Origin: Gammaproteobacteria bacterium
GTDB taxonomy: Bacteria > Pseudomonadota > Gammaproteobacteria > Pseudomonadales > Pseudohongiellaceae
DNA length: 48,287 bases
Direction of reading: 5' to 3'
Assembly (NCBI GenBank): GCA_028818225.1
Contig: JAPPOG010000060.1
Span: 1-48,287 of the forward strand
This document shows positions 1 through 8,553 of this stretch, in pieces (position 1 is the stretch's first letter; each line of letters opens with the position of its first letter). The translations under genes and the position numbers were made by a program. The notes below the pieces were generated by a model. That model did no database searches, had not been told where the DNA came from, and worked only from the letters and a program-made list of their open reading frames with translations.

Positions 1-9
1 GTCCTGTAA

Positions 10-47
10 AACTTTGTAACATTTAATGTTATAAATTGTTACAAGTT
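10..47. promoter_or_regulatory. Imperfect AT-rich dyad upstream of the TonB receptor gene
   Basis: Two arms carrying TTGTAACA and TGTTACAA face each other around an AT-rich centre; the symmetry extends outward to AACT/AGTT and breaks at one or two bases. A third TTGTAACA-like half site lies near 79-87. This could be an operator for the receptor gene that starts at 380. No regulator is identified and I cannot assign a family. The rest of 1-379 shows no convincing gene. Confidence 0.3.
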
Positions 48-379
48 CAATAAAAACAATAGTTTATGCGAAGCCAAATTGTAACAGTTTGAAACGATAT
101 GAATTGCTAATTTAATCAGTTACTTACCCGCAAATTGAAGTAAGAAAAATTTCCGATATGTAAATCAATTATTACTAGATGTTACTAAGTGATGTTGCTA
201 CGATTCCGCCCCAGCTAAGTGCAGAACGAACGCGTATCTTTTTTTAACCAAGCCTGCTAAAAAGGCATCTAACTTAAAAAGATTCTCACTCCCGGGTCTT
301 CGTCCTGAAGCCCTGTTTGTGCCATTCTGCGCAAGCAAAGAAAATTAAGTTAGCACTATTTATTAGGGGGTAAAACGGA

Positions 380-3289
380 ATGACTATACAGACCGTTCCA
401 TTTACTAAAGATAGAAAGAAACTGGCACGCAAAGCCCTAAGCGCAGCAATCTGCGCCGCCGCTTTAAGTGTTAGCGGTATTGCTTTCTCGCAGGACACCG
501 ACGGTGTTGTTCGAGGATCAGTGCAGGGCGCCGGCGCCAATACTGTCGTCGAAGTCGTTGATACTGCTCGTGGAACAACTCGTACGGAAGCGACTGGCGC
601 GAATGGCGATTTCCGCATTGGTGGTTTGAACCCGGGTCAATATGAGGTTCGAGTTCTTCAAAACGGGAGCGTTGTGGACACACTTACAGTAAACGTATCA
701 ATCGGTGCTGCTACTGAAGTGAACATGGCGACTACCCAGCAATTCATTGAGCAAATTGTTACTACCGGTCGGCGTCAAGCGGCGATTGATACGTCAATTG
801 CTGAATCAGGACTGGTAATCAGCACTGAGCTTCTGCTGGAAATGCCAGTGAAGCGAGATCTGACTTCTGTTGCGCTGCTTGCACCAGGAACCAGTGCTGG
901 TGATAACCGTTTCGGTAACCTGGCATCATTTGGTGGTGCGTCAGTTGCTGAAAACACGGCGTTCATCAATGGCCTGAACACTACCAACTTCCGGACTGGT
1001 GTTGGCTTCTCTCGGGTTCCCTTTGAGTTCTATGACACTCTGCAAATCAAGACCGGTGGTTATTCAGCCAAGTATGGCCGCTCACTCGGTGGTGTTATGA
1101 ATGCGACCGCTAAGAGCGGCACCAATGACTGGGACTTCGGTTTCAACGCCTACTACAACGATGAACTTGAGCATTCGCCAAATACTTTTGCTGCAGCCAA
1201 CGAGCTGGACAAGAAGACTTCTGTAACTGGTGATGTTTACTTATCTGGTCCAATCATACGCGACCGTTTGTTCTTCTATGCGTTGTACAGCGATGATGAC
1301 CGCGAGCAGCGTTATGCTGGTATCCAGTCTGAGCGCGATTATGACTTCAATCAAGACGAAGGTTTCTGGGGCGTTAAGCTGGATGGCTATATCACTCCAG
1401 ATCATCACATTGAATACACCCACTTCACTGACGAAAGAACCGGTATTGAGACCGTATACGGTTTTGATGGCACCAGTTTGCAACGTGGCTCATTAGTCGG
1501 TGACACGCTTTACGAAGCGGGTGGTGAAAACTGGATCGCCACTTACACAGGCCAGTTCGGAGACGATCTGGAAGTTTCCTTCTCCTATGGTGAGAACGAA
1601 GCAAACAGAACAACTGCGCCTGCCTCAGCTGCCATTCCGGTTGTTTACGAGTACAACGGTGGCTTCCAGGCTATCGGTGATTGGACAAACTTCTCCGTAT
1701 CCGAAGGCTTTGATACTCGTGAAATGACTCGTGCGGACATTACCTGGACTGGATTCTCAGGCCATGAACTTTCACTCGGTATCGACAACGAAGATAACTT
1801 CTCTGACGAAGCCACAGTTAACTCGGGTGGCGTTTACTGGTTGCGAGATCCATTAAATACTTACAACCTGTGTTCACCGGCTGAATGTCCACAAGGCGCC
1901 AACGCCCGCCGCCGTAACTACAGCGTAGGTGGTTCTTTCGAAACTAACTCAGAATCCTGGTATATACAGGACATCTGGGAAGTTAATGAGAACCTTACGC
2001 TAGAACTTGGTCTGCGTAATGAGTCTTTCAAGAACCTCAATGCGCAAGGCGGTGTGTTCGTAGAAGTTGATGATCAGTGGGCTCCGCGCCTCTCTGCAGT
2101 TTACGATCCTAACGCTGATGGCCGCTCGAAGTTCTTCGCCAACTACGGCGAGTACTACCTGCCAATTGCTGCGAATACCAATATTCGTATGGCAGGTAAT
2201 GAAACCTACATTCACGACTACTATGACTGGGATGGCGTTTCTGTCGATGGTCAGGGCGTACCAACCGGACTGGGCCCACTCTACGACACAATCGTATACG
2301 GTGATGGCTCTGTGCCCGACACGCGATCCGTGACAGATGCCAATCTTGACGCCATGTTCCAGGAAGAATATATCTTGGGTTACCAGATGACGCTGGACAA
2401 CGGCATGGAGCTGGGCATCAAGGGTATCTTTCGTGAACTCGGTACTACCATCGAAGACGTAGCAATCGACGCAGCTGTCATTGATTACTACAACAACGGT
2501 GCGGGTAACTGGACTTACGGTGGTGGCACCGTGGAACAGGTATTCAGTGGATTCCACCAGTACGTGCTCACTAATCCTGGCGCAGCCATGAACGTGTACA
2601 TTCCAGAAAATGATGAAGTCATTGATCTGACCGCTGCACAACTTGGGTACCCGGAAGCCGAACGTGAGTACAAGGCTATCGAATTGACCTGGAGTCGCCC
2701 ATTCGCTGACAACTGGTCTGCTGATGTGTCTTACACCTGGTCCAAGTCTGAAGGTAACCACGAGGGTTACGTGAAGTCTGATAACGCGCAGGATGATGCG
2801 GGTATTACCCAGAACTTCGACCAACCAGGACTGGTGGACTTCTCTTACGGTAGACTTCCAAACGATCGTACCCACACCTTGAAGGCCTGGGGAACTTACG
2901 AGTTCAACAACGGCATTCGCGTAAGTGGTAACTATCTGATTCAGTCTGGTCGTCCGATCAGCTGTTTCGGTGCACACCCAACTGACGTATTCGCACAGGC
3001 TTATGGTGCTTCTTCGCACTTCTGCCAGGGTGAAGCCGTTGGACGTGGAGATCTAGGTCGTACACCTACTATCACTAACATGGATCTGAACGTTCAGTAC
3101 GATCTTGAGATCGCTAACACTGACGTTTTACTGAGCTTGGATTTATTCAACGTATTCAACTCAGCTAAGAAGATCCGCGTTTCTGAAACCGCTGATACAT
3201 TCTCAGGTGCTCCAGAGCCAGACTTCTTGAAGGCTTCTTCATATCAGCTGCCTCGTGCAGTTCGCCTGAGTGCTCGATTCAATTTCTGA
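380..3289 (+). CDS. TonB-dependent receptor with N-terminal carboxypeptidase-regulatory-like domain
   Basis: Outer-membrane beta-barrel receptor of 969 residues that would import an unknown ligand using TonB energy. The N-terminus (residues 1-38) is a long basic Sec signal ending near AFSQ. Residues about 42-110 look like a carboxypeptidase-regulatory (CarboxypepD_reg/Oar-type) beta-sandwich with the NGDFRIGGLNPGQYEV stretch. A TonB-box-like segment (EQIVTTGRR) precedes the plug, and the chain ends in aromatic FNF, as barrel proteins do. The start is supported by AGGGGG ten bases upstream of ATG. Neighbours do not reveal the substrate. Oar-like receptors are often annotated for peptides or polymers, but that is only a family tendency. 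Codon use looks strongly biased, suggesting high expression. Confidence 0.93.
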   Translation: MTIQTVPFTKDRKKLARKALSAAICAAALSVSGIAFSQDTDGVVRGSVQGAGANTVVEVVDTARGTTRTEATGANGDFRIGGLNPGQYEVRVLQNGSVVDTLTVNVSIGAATEVNMATTQQFIEQIVTTGRRQAAIDTSIAESGLVISTELLLEMPVKRDLTSVALLAPGTSAGDNRFGNLASFGGASVAENTAFINGLNTTNFRTGVGFSRVPFEFYDTLQIKTGGYSAKYGRSLGGVMNATAKSGTNDWDFGFNAYYNDELEHSPNTFAAANELDKKTSVTGDVYLSGPIIRDRLFFYALYSDDDREQRYAGIQSERDYDFNQDEGFWGVKLDGYITPDHHIEYTHFTDERTGIETVYGFDGTSLQRGSLVGDTLYEAGGENWIATYTGQFGDDLEVSFSYGENEANRTTAPASAAIPVVYEYNGGFQAIGDWTNFSVSEGFDTREMTRADITWTGFSGHELSLGIDNEDNFSDEATVNSGGVYWLRDPLNTYNLCSPAECPQGANARRRNYSVGGSFETNSESWYIQDIWEVNENLTLELGLRNESFKNLNAQGGVFVEVDDQWAPRLSAVYDPNADGRSKFFANYGEYYLPIAANTNIRMAGNETYIHDYYDWDGVSVDGQGVPTGLGPLYDTIVYGDGSVPDTRSVTDANLDAMFQEEYILGYQMTLDNGMELGIKGIFRELGTTIEDVAIDAAVIDYYNNGAGNWTYGGGTVEQVFSGFHQYVLTNPGAAMNVYIPENDEVIDLTAAQLGYPEAEREYKAIELTWSRPFADNWSADVSYTWSKSEGNHEGYVKSDNAQDDAGITQNFDQPGLVDFSYGRLPNDRTHTLKAWGTYEFNNGIRVSGNYLIQSGRPISCFGAHPTDVFAQAYGASSHFCQGEAVGRGDLGRTPTITNMDLNVQYDLEIANTDVLLSLDLFNVFNSAKKIRVSETADTFSGAPEPDFLKASSYQLPRAVRLSARFNF

Positions 3290-3334
3290 TAATTGCTGTT
3301 TAATTATTAGAGCCTGAATCAGGCTTAAAGATAG

Positions 3335-3367
3335 AAAGGGCTACTTCGCAAGAAGTGGCCCTTTTTT
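3335..3367 (+). terminator. Rho-independent terminator of the TonB receptor gene
   Basis: The stem pairs AAAGGGC-T-ACTTC with GAAGT-G-GCCCTTT (one G-T wobble) around a GCAA loop, followed by a T-run. It lies 46 bases after the receptor stop. A smaller hairpin, AGCCTGA/TCAGGCT, precedes it at about 3310-3324. The stretch 3368-3765 between this terminator and phoB holds no gene I can support. Confidence 0.85.
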
Positions 3368-3765
3368 AATACCTTAGTTTATTGTTTTCCTGCGTGGTTG
3401 CTGCTTACGGGCTTAACAAGTCGCTTCCGAAATAGATTCATTGATAGCAAAGCTTCCCCGGTTCCAAAAGTCTCTGACAGCCGATTTAGGCCAGCATCCT
3501 CGGGGGCATGGACAGGACCATAATTCTATTGCGGGCTTGCTCAATGCCTTTCACAGGCTCTAATCGCGCGATATAAGGCTCTCAGCAACGGGCTGACTTG
3601 TAGAAATGTGAGCAACAATCGATTTCGCAGTTTCAGGCCTGTAAAGAATAATTCCATGAGCTAAAACGCCTATCGGTGAAAACTGATAAGACTGGCGAAA
3701 GATAATTAGAGCTGCGCATGAAATAGTTATTACTCGCCAACTAACGCAATCGAACAAATTTGAAA

Positions 3766-4476
3766 TTAAGCAGGCTTGATGGAAAACCGGTAACCAGTGC
3801 CACGAACGGTTTGAATCAATTTTGAATAGTCTATTGCAGTGTCTTTAACTGAGGATAGTGTTTTTCTTAAGCGGCGAATGTGAACATCGATAGTGCGCTC
3901 CTGCAGATAAACATTGGCTCCCCACACGGCATCCTGAATCTGGTCACGGTTAAATACTTTTTCCTGATTCTGCAATAAAAATCTGAGTAGTTTAAATTCT
4001 GTCGGCCCGACCTCAACTGGCTTGTCTTCGATTGTGATGCGGTGACTATTGGGATCTAGCTCCAAATCATACACCTTAATCGCGGAATCACCCCGCTTTC
4101 CTTTGACCCGCCGTAACACTGAATTAATTCTTGCTACAAGTTCACGCGGGGAAAATGGTTTCGTCACATAGTCATCTACGCCTTCATCAAGGCCCTGAAC
4201 TTTATTATCTTCGGTGGTTTTCGCAGTCAGCATTATGATGGGTATGTTGGCGGTAACGTCCTCTCTGCGCAGGCGACGAGCTAATTCTATTCCACTGCCA
4301 CCAGGTAACATCCAATCCAATAGCACCAGGTCAGGGCAATTATCAATTATGGCAGCATGGGCATCGCGCGCATTCGATGCAGTAAGGAAGTTAAAGCCGG
4401 CCAGTTCGAGAGACACGCCTACCATATCGCGAATGGCGGGTTCATCATCAACGACGAGAATAGTTGATGCAGACAT
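3766..4476 (-). CDS. phoB: PhoB-like OmpR-family response regulator
   Basis: Two-domain transcription factor of 236 residues. The receiver domain (about 5-120) has the acidic DDE pocket, the phospho-acceptor Asp in LVLLDWMLPGGSG, the Thr in MLTAKT and the Lys in VTKPFSP. The C-terminal winged helix (about 135-233) contains LLRFLLQNQ and ERTIDVHIRRLRKTL. The sequence resembles PhoB of the phosphate-starvation regulon, which binds Pho boxes. A candidate Pho box 60 bases upstream supports autoregulation. The partner kinase gene phoR, usually directly downstream, is absent here: the next 476 bases are gene-free. The kinase is therefore elsewhere or the regulator is an orphan. Confidence 0.88.
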   Translation of the reverse strand: MSASTILVVDDEPAIRDMVGVSLELAGFNFLTASNARDAHAAIIDNCPDLVLLDWMLPGGSGIELARRLRREDVTANIPIIMLTAKTTEDNKVQGLDEGVDDYVTKPFSPRELVARINSVLRRVKGKRGDSAIKVYDLELDPNSHRITIEDKPVEVGPTEFKLLRFLLQNQEKVFNRDQIQDAVWGANVYLQERTIDVHIRRLRKTLSSVKDTAIDYSKLIQTVRGTGYRFSIKPA

Positions 4477-4535
4477 GAATTAATACTTGCAGTGAGATAC
4501 TGTCTTAATATTTTAACTAATTAAAGCAACCCTAT

Positions 4536-4553
4536 ATTACAGTTTCAAGACAG
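4536..4553 (-). promoter_or_regulatory. Candidate Pho box upstream of phoB
   Basis: On the minus strand two 7-base repeats, CTGTCTT and CTGTAAT, are separated by GAAA. This matches the Pho box layout (CTGTCAT repeats with 4-base spacing). A TTTAAT -10-like hexamer follows ten bases downstream, the usual geometry where the Pho box replaces the -35. It ends 60 bases before the phoB ATG, consistent with autoregulation. Confidence 0.5.
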
Positions 4554-4601
4554 TGTCTGCATCGCTGCCAAATTAACCGATCCAGGCGTACGATCGAACC
4601 T

Positions 4602-5297
4602 CTAGCCAGCCCGTCGCGCTAATGAACGGCGAAATCGGTAGTTATTTATGGGGTTCAGCAGGCGTGCGATGCCCTTGGTGAACGTTAGCGGTTTATCCAA
4701 GACGGCGAAACAGAGACAACCTTCCTCGCTCCGTGGCTGATGCACATCGCTCCCGGATCGAGCTATAAAATCTGACGGATTGTAGTGTCCCAGCTCATCA
4801 CTAAAACTTCCATCCAGAACCAGGGTGATTTCACTGCCCTGGTGCTTATGAACTGGTGTTTGGCTGCCGGGTTTCATGTAAATAAATTCACACTGGGTCT
4901 CATCATCCAGGCTCAACTCTGCCTGATTAATTCCTCCCCCAAGTTGCTTCCACACCAGACCTTCTGCTGCAGCTTTCGCAAGAACTTTTGGTAGACGGAC
5001 ACTGTGATCAAGCATATGAATTTCATTCAATGCTGAACCATTACTTCCTATTGAATCGATCTGGGGTTGCTTAATGATTCCAGCAACCAGATCGGAGAAA
5101 TCGGATTCATCTGATTCCGTTGGCATCTGCAACCAATCGATGGCTGCTTTTGCTTCGAATTCGCTGGTCTGTTGTCGGCAGAATTTGCACAACTCAACAT
5201 GGGCGGAAATTGCTACGTTCATTCCTCCTGACAAACTGCCGGTCGCAAATTTCTGCAGCAATTCAGTGGAAGGATGGAAATTAACTTCAGTATTCAT
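4602..5297 (-). CDS. chrR: ChrR-family zinc anti-sigma factor (cupin)
   Basis: Cytoplasmic anti-sigma factor of 231 residues that should hold the adjacent ECF sigma factor inactive until singlet oxygen or organic peroxide triggers release. The N-terminal zinc anti-sigma domain keeps the ligand set known from Rhodobacter ChrR: His8, His33, Cys37 and Cys40 (HVELCKFC). The C-terminal cupin (about 95-215) has His150, His152, Glu156 and His186, the metal ligands of the ChrR cupin. Its ATG overlaps the sigma stop by one base (TAATG), indicating translational coupling. The length is typical for the family. The assignment is strong; the inducing signal is inferred from characterised homologues. Confidence 0.92.
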   Translation of the reverse strand: MNTEVNFHPSTELLQKFATGSLSGGMNVAISAHVELCKFCRQQTSEFEAKAAIDWLQMPTESDESDFSDLVAGIIKQPQIDSIGSNGSALNEIHMLDHSVRLPKVLAKAAAEGLVWKQLGGGINQAELSLDDETQCEFIYMKPGSQTPVHKHQGSEITLVLDGSFSDELGHYNPSDFIARSGSDVHQPRSEEGCLCFAVLDKPLTFTKGIARLLNPINNYRFRRSLARRAG

Positions 5298-5872
5298 TAT
5301 TCGGTTCCAATTAAATGTCTTAATTTACCCATGGCCAATCGCAATCGGGACTTGAGGGTTCCCAGTGGTATATCTAAAGCCACTGCTGCCTCTTCATGGG
5401 TACGGTCTAAAATGTAAATCTGCTCAACAACAGCCTGCTGTGCCAAGGGCAATTGCTTTATGAATTTATCGATCTGCGCAAGCTCTGTGCCAATAAATTC
5501 GCTATCCTGCTGCTCGCGGGCATCAACTTCATCTTCCTCCGAGGGCCAGATATCATCAGCACTCACACAGCTCGGTTGCCGCTTTTGCTTGCGCAACATA
5601 TCAAAGCAACGATTTCTGGTCAGCGTAAAGATCCAGCTCTGCGCAGTACCTCGGTCCAAATCATACAGCGGTGCTTTTTGCCACACTGTTAACATGGCTT
5701 CTTGCACCAGATCCTTGGACAATTGCTCGTTGCGGGTAATTTTCATGCCGTGAGCGAATACTTTATTCGCAAACCGGTTAAATAGCGTATTAAAAGCGTC
5801 TGTGCATTGATCATTCCCCACAGCAATTAACAGGGATTCGTCACTGTCTGGATCTGGGGTTCGAGCGTGCAT
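5297..5872 (-). CDS. rpoE: ECF RNA polymerase sigma factor (RpoE/ECF11 type, ChrR partner)
   Basis: Group 4 sigma factor with region 2 (AFNTLFNRFANKVF through QSWIFTLTRNRCFDMLR) and region 4 (LPLAQQAVVEQIYILDRTHEEAA then GTLKSRLRLAMGKLR). I chose the ATG at 5872 because GAGG lies five bases upstream and the resulting 191 residues match usual ECF length. An alternative ATG at 5971 would add 33 residues but sits where transcription from the promoter at 5977-6006 would begin, so it would need leaderless translation. It is coupled to chrR by a one-base overlap. The divergent lipid operon carries a similar promoter, so both are probably under this factor's control. Confidence 0.92.
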   Translation of the reverse strand: MHARTPDPDSDESLLIAVGNDQCTDAFNTLFNRFANKVFAHGMKITRNEQLSKDLVQEAMLTVWQKAPLYDLDRGTAQSWIFTLTRNRCFDMLRKQKRQPSCVSADDIWPSEEDEVDAREQQDSEFIGTELAQIDKFIKQLPLAQQAVVEQIYILDRTHEEAAVALDIPLGTLKSRLRLAMGKLRHLIGTE

Positions 5873-5976
5873 CCCATCCTCGGACGACCGCGCCGGTGTC
5901 TGTTTAGGCTCTGTATCAGCGGCGAAATCGCGCATCGCGGTACTGTCCAGTGTGAGAGATAACTCGGCCATGTCAC

Positions 5977-6006
5977 AAAATACGCGTTTCTCGCGAATCC
6001 AGATCA
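5977..6006 (-). promoter_or_regulatory. Putative ECF11-type promoter of the sigma/chrR operon
   Basis: Reading the minus strand, TGATCT is followed by exactly 18 bases and then TATTTT. The ECF11 (RpoE/ChrR) consensus as I know it is TGATCC, about 18 bases, then TA-rich. The predicted start of transcription is near 5970. This implies autoregulation. Confidence 0.6.
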
Positions 6007-6030
6007 CAATTTGCACTGGCCGATTTCAGG

Positions 6031-6060
6031 TGATCCAAACCCTATCAGAACACGTTATAT
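6031..6060 (+). promoter_or_regulatory. Putative ECF11-type promoter of the lipid operon
   Basis: A perfect TGATCC -35, an 18-base spacer and TTATAT as -10 lie 32 bases before the ATG at 6092. Element and spacer match the divergent promoter on the other strand. Its position excludes the longer upstream start for the first gene, which would begin before this -35. Confidence 0.65.
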
Positions 6061-6091
6061 AGTCAAATCAAGTATTTCGGATTATATCACC

Positions 6092-6562
6092 ATGTCACAG
6101 GTTCCAGAGCTTACATCTGCCTCCGACCTGACCAGCGCCGACTACCTGGCAGAACGCGTAAAACGGGCCTATCAGAGCCTCGGGCCTGATAATCTGGACG
6201 GGATTGAATCTCTGTACACGGATGACGCGTATTTCGAAGACCCATCCCACAGTGTGCAGGGTAAAAAAGCGCTAATCGGCTACTTCAGGAAATCCTTTGC
6301 CAACCTGCAGGATTGCTCCTTCAGGTTCCACCAGACAGTTTCGGATGGTAGTGACATATTCATGGCGTGGACCATGTATATCCGGCACCCGAAGTTGAAT
6401 GATGGGGAAACTATTCGAGTGGAGGGTGCTAGCTACCTGAAGACTCGCAATGGCAAGATTTACTTCCACCGAGACTATTTCGACCTCGGTGCAATGCTCT
6501 ATGAGCACATCCCCCTGCTGGGGCGAATTGTCGCCCAGTTAAAGCAACGGCTAGGTCAATGA
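6092..6562 (+). CDS. SnoaL/NTF2-like protein, first gene of the ECF-controlled operon
   Basis: Small cytosolic protein of 156 residues with the cone-like NTF2/SnoaL fold: YLAERVKRAYQSLGP helix, SLYTDDAYFEDPSHSVQGKKAL, then strands ending in GKIYFHRDYFDLGAM. Members bind hydrophobic ligands or act as isomerases, lyases or cyclases; the actual reaction here is unknown. The start was placed at the ATG after the promoter at 6031-6060. The stop overlaps the next gene by four bases (ATGA), so it is translationally coupled. In other gammaproteobacteria similar proteins sit in the same ChrR/CFA neighbourhood, as I recall. Confidence 0.85.
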   Translation: MSQVPELTSASDLTSADYLAERVKRAYQSLGPDNLDGIESLYTDDAYFEDPSHSVQGKKALIGYFRKSFANLQDCSFRFHQTVSDGSDIFMAWTMYIRHPKLNDGETIRVEGASYLKTRNGKIYFHRDYFDLGAMLYEHIPLLGRIVAQLKQRLGQ

Positions 6563-7281
6563 ACATCCTGATTACCGGTGCCACTTCGGGCATTGGGAAA
6601 CAGCTCGCAATTGACTACTTAGAAGGTGGTCACACCGTGTTCTGTTGTGGACGGAATACAGCGGCGTTACAGGAGCTCACACAGCAATATCCCGCAACGG
6701 CTGTAAGTCTCAGTTTTGACGTCAGTAACCTTGCTCAGTGCGCTACCGCGCTAAAAAACGTTCCGGCTTTGGACATTGTGATACTGAATGCCGGTACCTG
6801 CGAATATGTAAACGCGGAAAAGTTTGATGCTGAATTATTTGCTCGGGTCATGAGGATTAATTTAGATGGCACTGCAAACTGTTTGCAGTTTCTAATTCCC
6901 AAGATTCAATCTGAAGGCACCTTGGCGCTAATGGGAAGCAGCTCCAGTTATCTTCCCTTACCCAGAGCTGAGGCCTATGGGGCATCCAAAGCTGCAATTG
7001 AGTATTTGGCAGCAACACTGCGGATAAGCCTGGCAAATGCCAATGTTAAGGTGAGTTACATCGCGCCTGGATTCGTCGAGACGCCACTAACTGATTTGAA
7101 TGACTTCCCGATGCCCATGCGCGTTGACGTGCACTATGCGTCCCGAGAAATCAGACGGGGTCTCGCTGCAAATAAGCGACAAATTCATTTTCCACGGAGA
7201 TTTACCTGGATTTTAAAAGTTATAGGGATGCTGCCCCTGAGAATCCAGCAATATTTGATTGCCAAAACCCTCGCGTATTAA
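6559..7281 (+). CDS. Short-chain dehydrogenase/reductase (SDR)
   Basis: NAD(P)-dependent oxidoreductase of 240 residues. The Rossmann motif GATSGIG is at residues 7-13, the structural NAG at about 77-79, the active-site Ser in MGSSSSYLP, and Tyr/Lys in YGASKAA. The substrate is not evident; its place between the NTF2-like protein and the flavin amine oxidase suggests a fatty-acid or lipid intermediate. It starts inside the previous gene's stop (ATGA) and is followed after 15 bases by the oxidase. The C-terminal segment, rich in basic and hydrophobic residues (RRFTWILKVIGMLPLRIQQYL), may touch the membrane. Confidence 0.9.
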   Translation: MNILITGATSGIGKQLAIDYLEGGHTVFCCGRNTAALQELTQQYPATAVSLSFDVSNLAQCATALKNVPALDIVILNAGTCEYVNAEKFDAELFARVMRINLDGTANCLQFLIPKIQSEGTLALMGSSSSYLPLPRAEAYGASKAAIEYLAATLRISLANANVKVSYIAPGFVETPLTDLNDFPMPMRVDVHYASREIRRGLAANKRQIHFPRRFTWILKVIGMLPLRIQQYLIAKTLAY

Positions 7282-7296
7282 ATTACAACCTGTCCC

Positions 7297-8553
7297 ATGA
7301 ACAGACAACGCATAGCAATTATTGGAAGTGGTATTTCCGGTTTAACTGCCGCTTATCTGATCCATCAAGAGCATGATATTTCCGTATTCGAAGCAAATAA
7401 CTATATCGGTGGTCATACAGCAACGATAGATGTTCAACAGGGTGCCAAGCATTACAAGGTAGATACTGGTTTTATAGTTTGTAATGATCGAAACTATCCA
7501 AATTTTCTTGCATTGATGGATATGCTGGGGGTCAATTTACAGGAAACTGAGATGAGCTTCAGTGTCCGCAATAACCCTTTGAATCTCGAATACAATGGCC
7601 ACAATCTGAATACACTTTTTTCTCAGCGATTAAACATCCTGCGACCAAAATTTCACCGCCTGGTCCGCGACATTCTGCGCTTTAATAAGGCTGCCAAAGC
7701 GGCAATCGCGGCTGGAGACGCAGAGGATATTACGCTTGATGAATTTGTCCAGCGACATAACCTCAGCGCTGTTTTCAAAGAAAACTATCTATTGCCAATG
7801 GTCGCGGCAATCTGGTCTTGCAGTCTGCAGCAGGCTGGTGAATTTCCACTTCAATTCTTTCTGAAATTTTTTCTTAATCACGGACTCCTGGACATTAAAA
7901 ACAGGCCGCAGTGGTATGTACTGGTTGGCGGCTCCAGAACTTATATTGATCCACTGACTGCTGGGTTCAGGGACCGAATTCGCCTGAATACACCAGTTAC
8001 ATCGGTACTGCGTCAGGAATCACATGTAGAAGTGACTTGCGACTCAGGTACTGAAACTTTCGATCAAGTCATTTTCGCCTGCCATAGCGATCAGGCATTG
8101 GCGCTGCTGGCAAACGCCAATCCAGCGGAAAAAGATATACTCAGTGATCTCGAATATCAGGAAAATGATGTTATCTTACATTGCGACGACTCTTTAATGC
8201 CGAAAAAACCACTATCCTGGGCAAGCTGGAATTTTCTGGCAGGAGAACATAAAAATGACGAACCCCCGCTTGTTACTTACAGCATGAATATATTACAGGG
8301 CATAAAAAGCGATGATCCATTTCTAGTCTCCCTGAATGCCAGACACAAAATAGACTCAAAAAAAATTATCGGTGAATACATATATGCACATCCGGTTTAC
8401 TCTTTAAAGGGAATGCGCGCTCAGGCGCGAAGAAATGAAATTTCGGGCTTGGATCGCATCCATTATTGCGGCGCCTATTGGTACAACGGTTTTCACGAAG
8501 ATGGTGTGCGCAGTGCCTTGGATGTAGGCGAAAAATTCGGTGCAAAGCTGTGA
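7297..8553 (+). CDS. FAD-dependent amine-oxidase-family protein (fatty acid-modifying flavoenzyme)
   Basis: Flavoprotein of 418 residues beginning with the dinucleotide-binding motif IAIIGSGISGLTAAYL and an acidic end of strand 2 (FEANNYIGGHT), typical of NAD(P)/FAD amine oxidases. The C-terminal part YCGAYWYNGFHEDGVRSALDVG is the FAD-contacting end of the family. In mycobacterial SigK and Rhodobacter RpoE regulons, such oxidases accompany CFA-family methyltransferases and act on methylated or methylenated acyl chains. By analogy it may reduce or desaturate the product of the methyltransferase at 9338-10591. It overlaps the next start by four bases (GTGA). Confidence 0.88.
   Translation: MNRQRIAIIGSGISGLTAAYLIHQEHDISVFEANNYIGGHTATIDVQQGAKHYKVDTGFIVCNDRNYPNFLALMDMLGVNLQETEMSFSVRNNPLNLEYNGHNLNTLFSQRLNILRPKFHRLVRDILRFNKAAKAAIAAGDAEDITLDEFVQRHNLSAVFKENYLLPMVAAIWSCSLQQAGEFPLQFFLKFFLNHGLLDIKNRPQWYVLVGGSRTYIDPLTAGFRDRIRLNTPVTSVLRQESHVEVTCDSGTETFDQVIFACHSDQALALLANANPAEKDILSDLEYQENDVILHCDDSLMPKKPLSWASWNFLAGEHKNDEPPLVTYSMNILQGIKSDDPFLVSLNARHKIDSKKIIGEYIYAHPVYSLKGMRAQARRNEISGLDRIHYCGAYWYNGFHEDGVRSALDVGEKFGAKL

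Noticed and set aside
2000-3019. Long open frame (339 codons) on the minus strand inside the TonB receptor gene
   Set aside because: It is antisense to a clear beta-barrel gene with strong codon bias, and the translation shows no family features. It is a shadow of the real gene.
3560-3757. Possible 65-residue minus-strand gene after phoB
   Set aside because: No ribosome site, no recognisable motif and no continuation. The fragments in other frames of 3368-3765 also look protein-like in places but do not join into a gene.
6011-6091. Earlier start for the NTF2-like gene at 6011
   Set aside because: The promoter at 6031-6060 lies inside that extension, so a transcript from it could not encode those residues.
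8466-8549. Earlier ATG for the DUF1365 gene
   Set aside because: The added 28 residues are arginine- and cysteine-rich and come from reading the flavin oxidase gene in another frame. GTG 8550 overlapping the stop is a normal coupled start.
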